From: Planctomycetaceae bacterium
Lineage (GTDB): Bacteria; Planctomycetota; Planctomycetia; Planctomycetales; Planctomycetaceae
Direction: 5' to 3'
NCBI GenBank assembly: GCA_015485495.1
Contig: WFTL01000128.1
Span: forward strand, 1-33,030
DNA length: 33,030 nt
Below the pieces are notes generated by a model. The model saw nothing but the letters and a program-made list of their open reading frames with translations, did no database searches and was not told the origin of the DNA. Made by a program: the position numbers and the translations under genes. Numbering within the stretch: position 1 is the first letter of the stretch; the number at the start of each line of letters is the position of its first letter. Positions 32,297-33,030 of the stretch are shown here, piece after piece.

Positions 32297-33030
32297 ATCA
32301 TACGGAATTTTCCCCGAGGGAAGTGATTGCTCTGTGTCGCCAGCGGGAGATTCTGGCGATCGATCTGCGATTCACGGATTTCCAGGGCGTCCAGCGGCAC
32401 GTCACGATTCCGGCAGACCAGCTCACCGAAGATCGCTTCGAAGACGGTTTCGGATTCGACGGGTCGTCGATGCGCGGCTGGCAGGCCATTCACGAAAGCG
32501 ACATGCTGATCGTTCCGGATCCCGGCACAGCGTTCGTGGATCCGTTCATGCCGGGGACTCTGGCGGTACTCGGCAACGTACGTGATCCGGTCACGCATCA
32601 GAGTTATCCGCGCGATCCCCGCAGCATCGCCCGCAAGGCAGAAAGTCACATGCTGTCCACGGGAGTGGCCGATCGCGTGGGCATCGGTCCGGAGGTGGAG
32701 TTCTTCGTTTTCGATGCGGTGCGTTTCGACCAGTCGATTCACCGGGCCTTCCATGCGGTGGACAGCCGGGAGGGACAGTGGCAGCAGGGCCACAGGAAGT
32801 CTTCCGGGCACCAGGTGCGCCGGCGCGAAGGATATCTGCCTCTGCCGCCGGCCGACACGCTGATGCCGCTGCGTACGGAAATCATGCAGGCGCTGCAGGA
32901 AAGCGGGGTGGCCACAGAAGGGCATCATCGGGAGGTGGCCACAGCCGGTCAGTGCCAGATCGATCTGGCAGCCGATTCTCTTGTGCGCACCGCCGATCAT
33001 CTGATGCGGCTGAAATACATGGTGCGGAAC
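32293..33030 (+). CDS. glnA: Type I glutamine synthetase, cut by the window edge, with an altered metal-site residue
   Basis: 246 codons are open to the right edge, covering the beta-grasp N-terminal domain and the start of the catalytic domain. Family motifs are clear: G-F-G-F-D-G-S-S-M-R-G-W, I-H-E-S-D-M, 'VPDPGTAFVDPF', G-P-E-V-E-F-F (Glu134/Glu136), 'EGYLPLPPADTL' and H-H-R-E-V-A-T-A-G-Q-C-Q-I-D. In the usual HHHEVATAGQxE segment, the last Glu (n1-metal ligand, Glu220 in enterobacterial numbering) is Gln222 here, and the third His is Arg213. Glutamine synthetase makes glutamine from glutamate, ammonia and ATP; this copy may be altered or act on another substrate. The ATG overlaps the lipoprotein stop (ATGA). 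The adenylylation-site region is outside the window. Confidence 0.9.
   Translation, partial: MNHTEFSPREVIALCRQREILAIDLRFTDFQGVQRHVTIPADQLTEDRFEDGFGFDGSSMRGWQAIHESDMLIVPDPGTAFVDPFMPGTLAVLGNVRDPVTHQSYPRDPRSIARKAESHMLSTGVADRVGIGPEVEFFVFDAVRFDQSIHRAFHAVDSREGQWQQGHRKSSGHQVRRREGYLPLPPADTLMPLRTEIMQALQESGVATEGHHREVATAGQCQIDLAADSLVRTADHLMRLKYMVRN

Overview
The window looks like an ordinary chromosomal stretch of a GC-rich planctomycete, probably near the Planctomycetaceae. The basis is family content. A DUF1549/DUF1553 cytochrome-like protein (PSCyt1 type) overlaps a Tat-exported DUF1501 protein. There is also a DUF1559 pseudopilin-like protein, a DUF1080 secreted protein, a ThuA-like secreted protein and a C-T-P-T-R sulfatase. 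I see no tRNA, rRNA, CRISPR array, insertion sequence, phage gene or integrase. Base composition looks even throughout, so nothing marks a recent island.

Layout, left to right. (1) At 1-127 the start of a secreted protein runs off the left edge, divergent from an OmpH/Skp-like lipoprotein (575-1219). (2) A tight five-gene minus-strand operon (4745 to 1505) encodes a bifunctional-nuclease-domain protein, a secreted protein of unknown function, an FmdB-type zinc ribbon, a GNAT acetyltransferase and a CinA C-terminal/PncC amidohydrolase. Upstream of it is a DUF1080 protein. (3) A sugar-transfer block (5783-9999) holds a GT4 glycosyltransferase and, convergent with it, an ArnT-like membrane glycosyltransferase overlapping a polyprenyl-phosphate sugar synthase fused to a GtrA domain. 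(4) A 550-base gap carries a clear tandem operator-like repeat. It precedes a response regulator, a histidine kinase (ATGA overlap) and a DUF1559 pseudopilin-like gene. (5) Minus strand: a DUF1207 protein, an RND efflux pump with no adaptor gene beside it, and a two-TM RCK potassium-channel-like protein with a non-canonical filter. (6) Plus strand: a ThuA-like protein, a 20-base perfect palindrome, then an NTP/NDP-translocase-like MFS transporter. (7) Minus strand: the PSCyt1-DUF1501 pair behind a good sigma-70-like promoter, then a divergent sulfatase. (8) A GT2 glycosyltransferase and an ATP-grasp-like protein on the minus strand. Divergent from them, a thioredoxin-fold lipoprotein with a C-x-x-S active site overlaps (ATGA) the start of a type I glutamine synthetase cut by the right edge.

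How the genes work together. The DPM-GtrA/ArnT pair reads as one route: charge a lipid carrier with a sugar, then transfer that sugar on the far side of the membrane. The two-component pair is likely co-transcribed with the pseudopilin gene. The PSCyt1 and DUF1501 proteins are translationally coupled and probably act together outside the cytoplasm.

I did not find a convincing wholly new system. The best leads are: the paired 15-base repeats at 10208-10243; the 20-base palindrome at 21077-21096; the glutamine synthetase with a conserved metal-ligand Glu changed to Gln; the thioredoxin lipoprotein that lost its second Cys but has a Cys after the presumed cis-proline; and the channel lacking a GYG/GFG filter.
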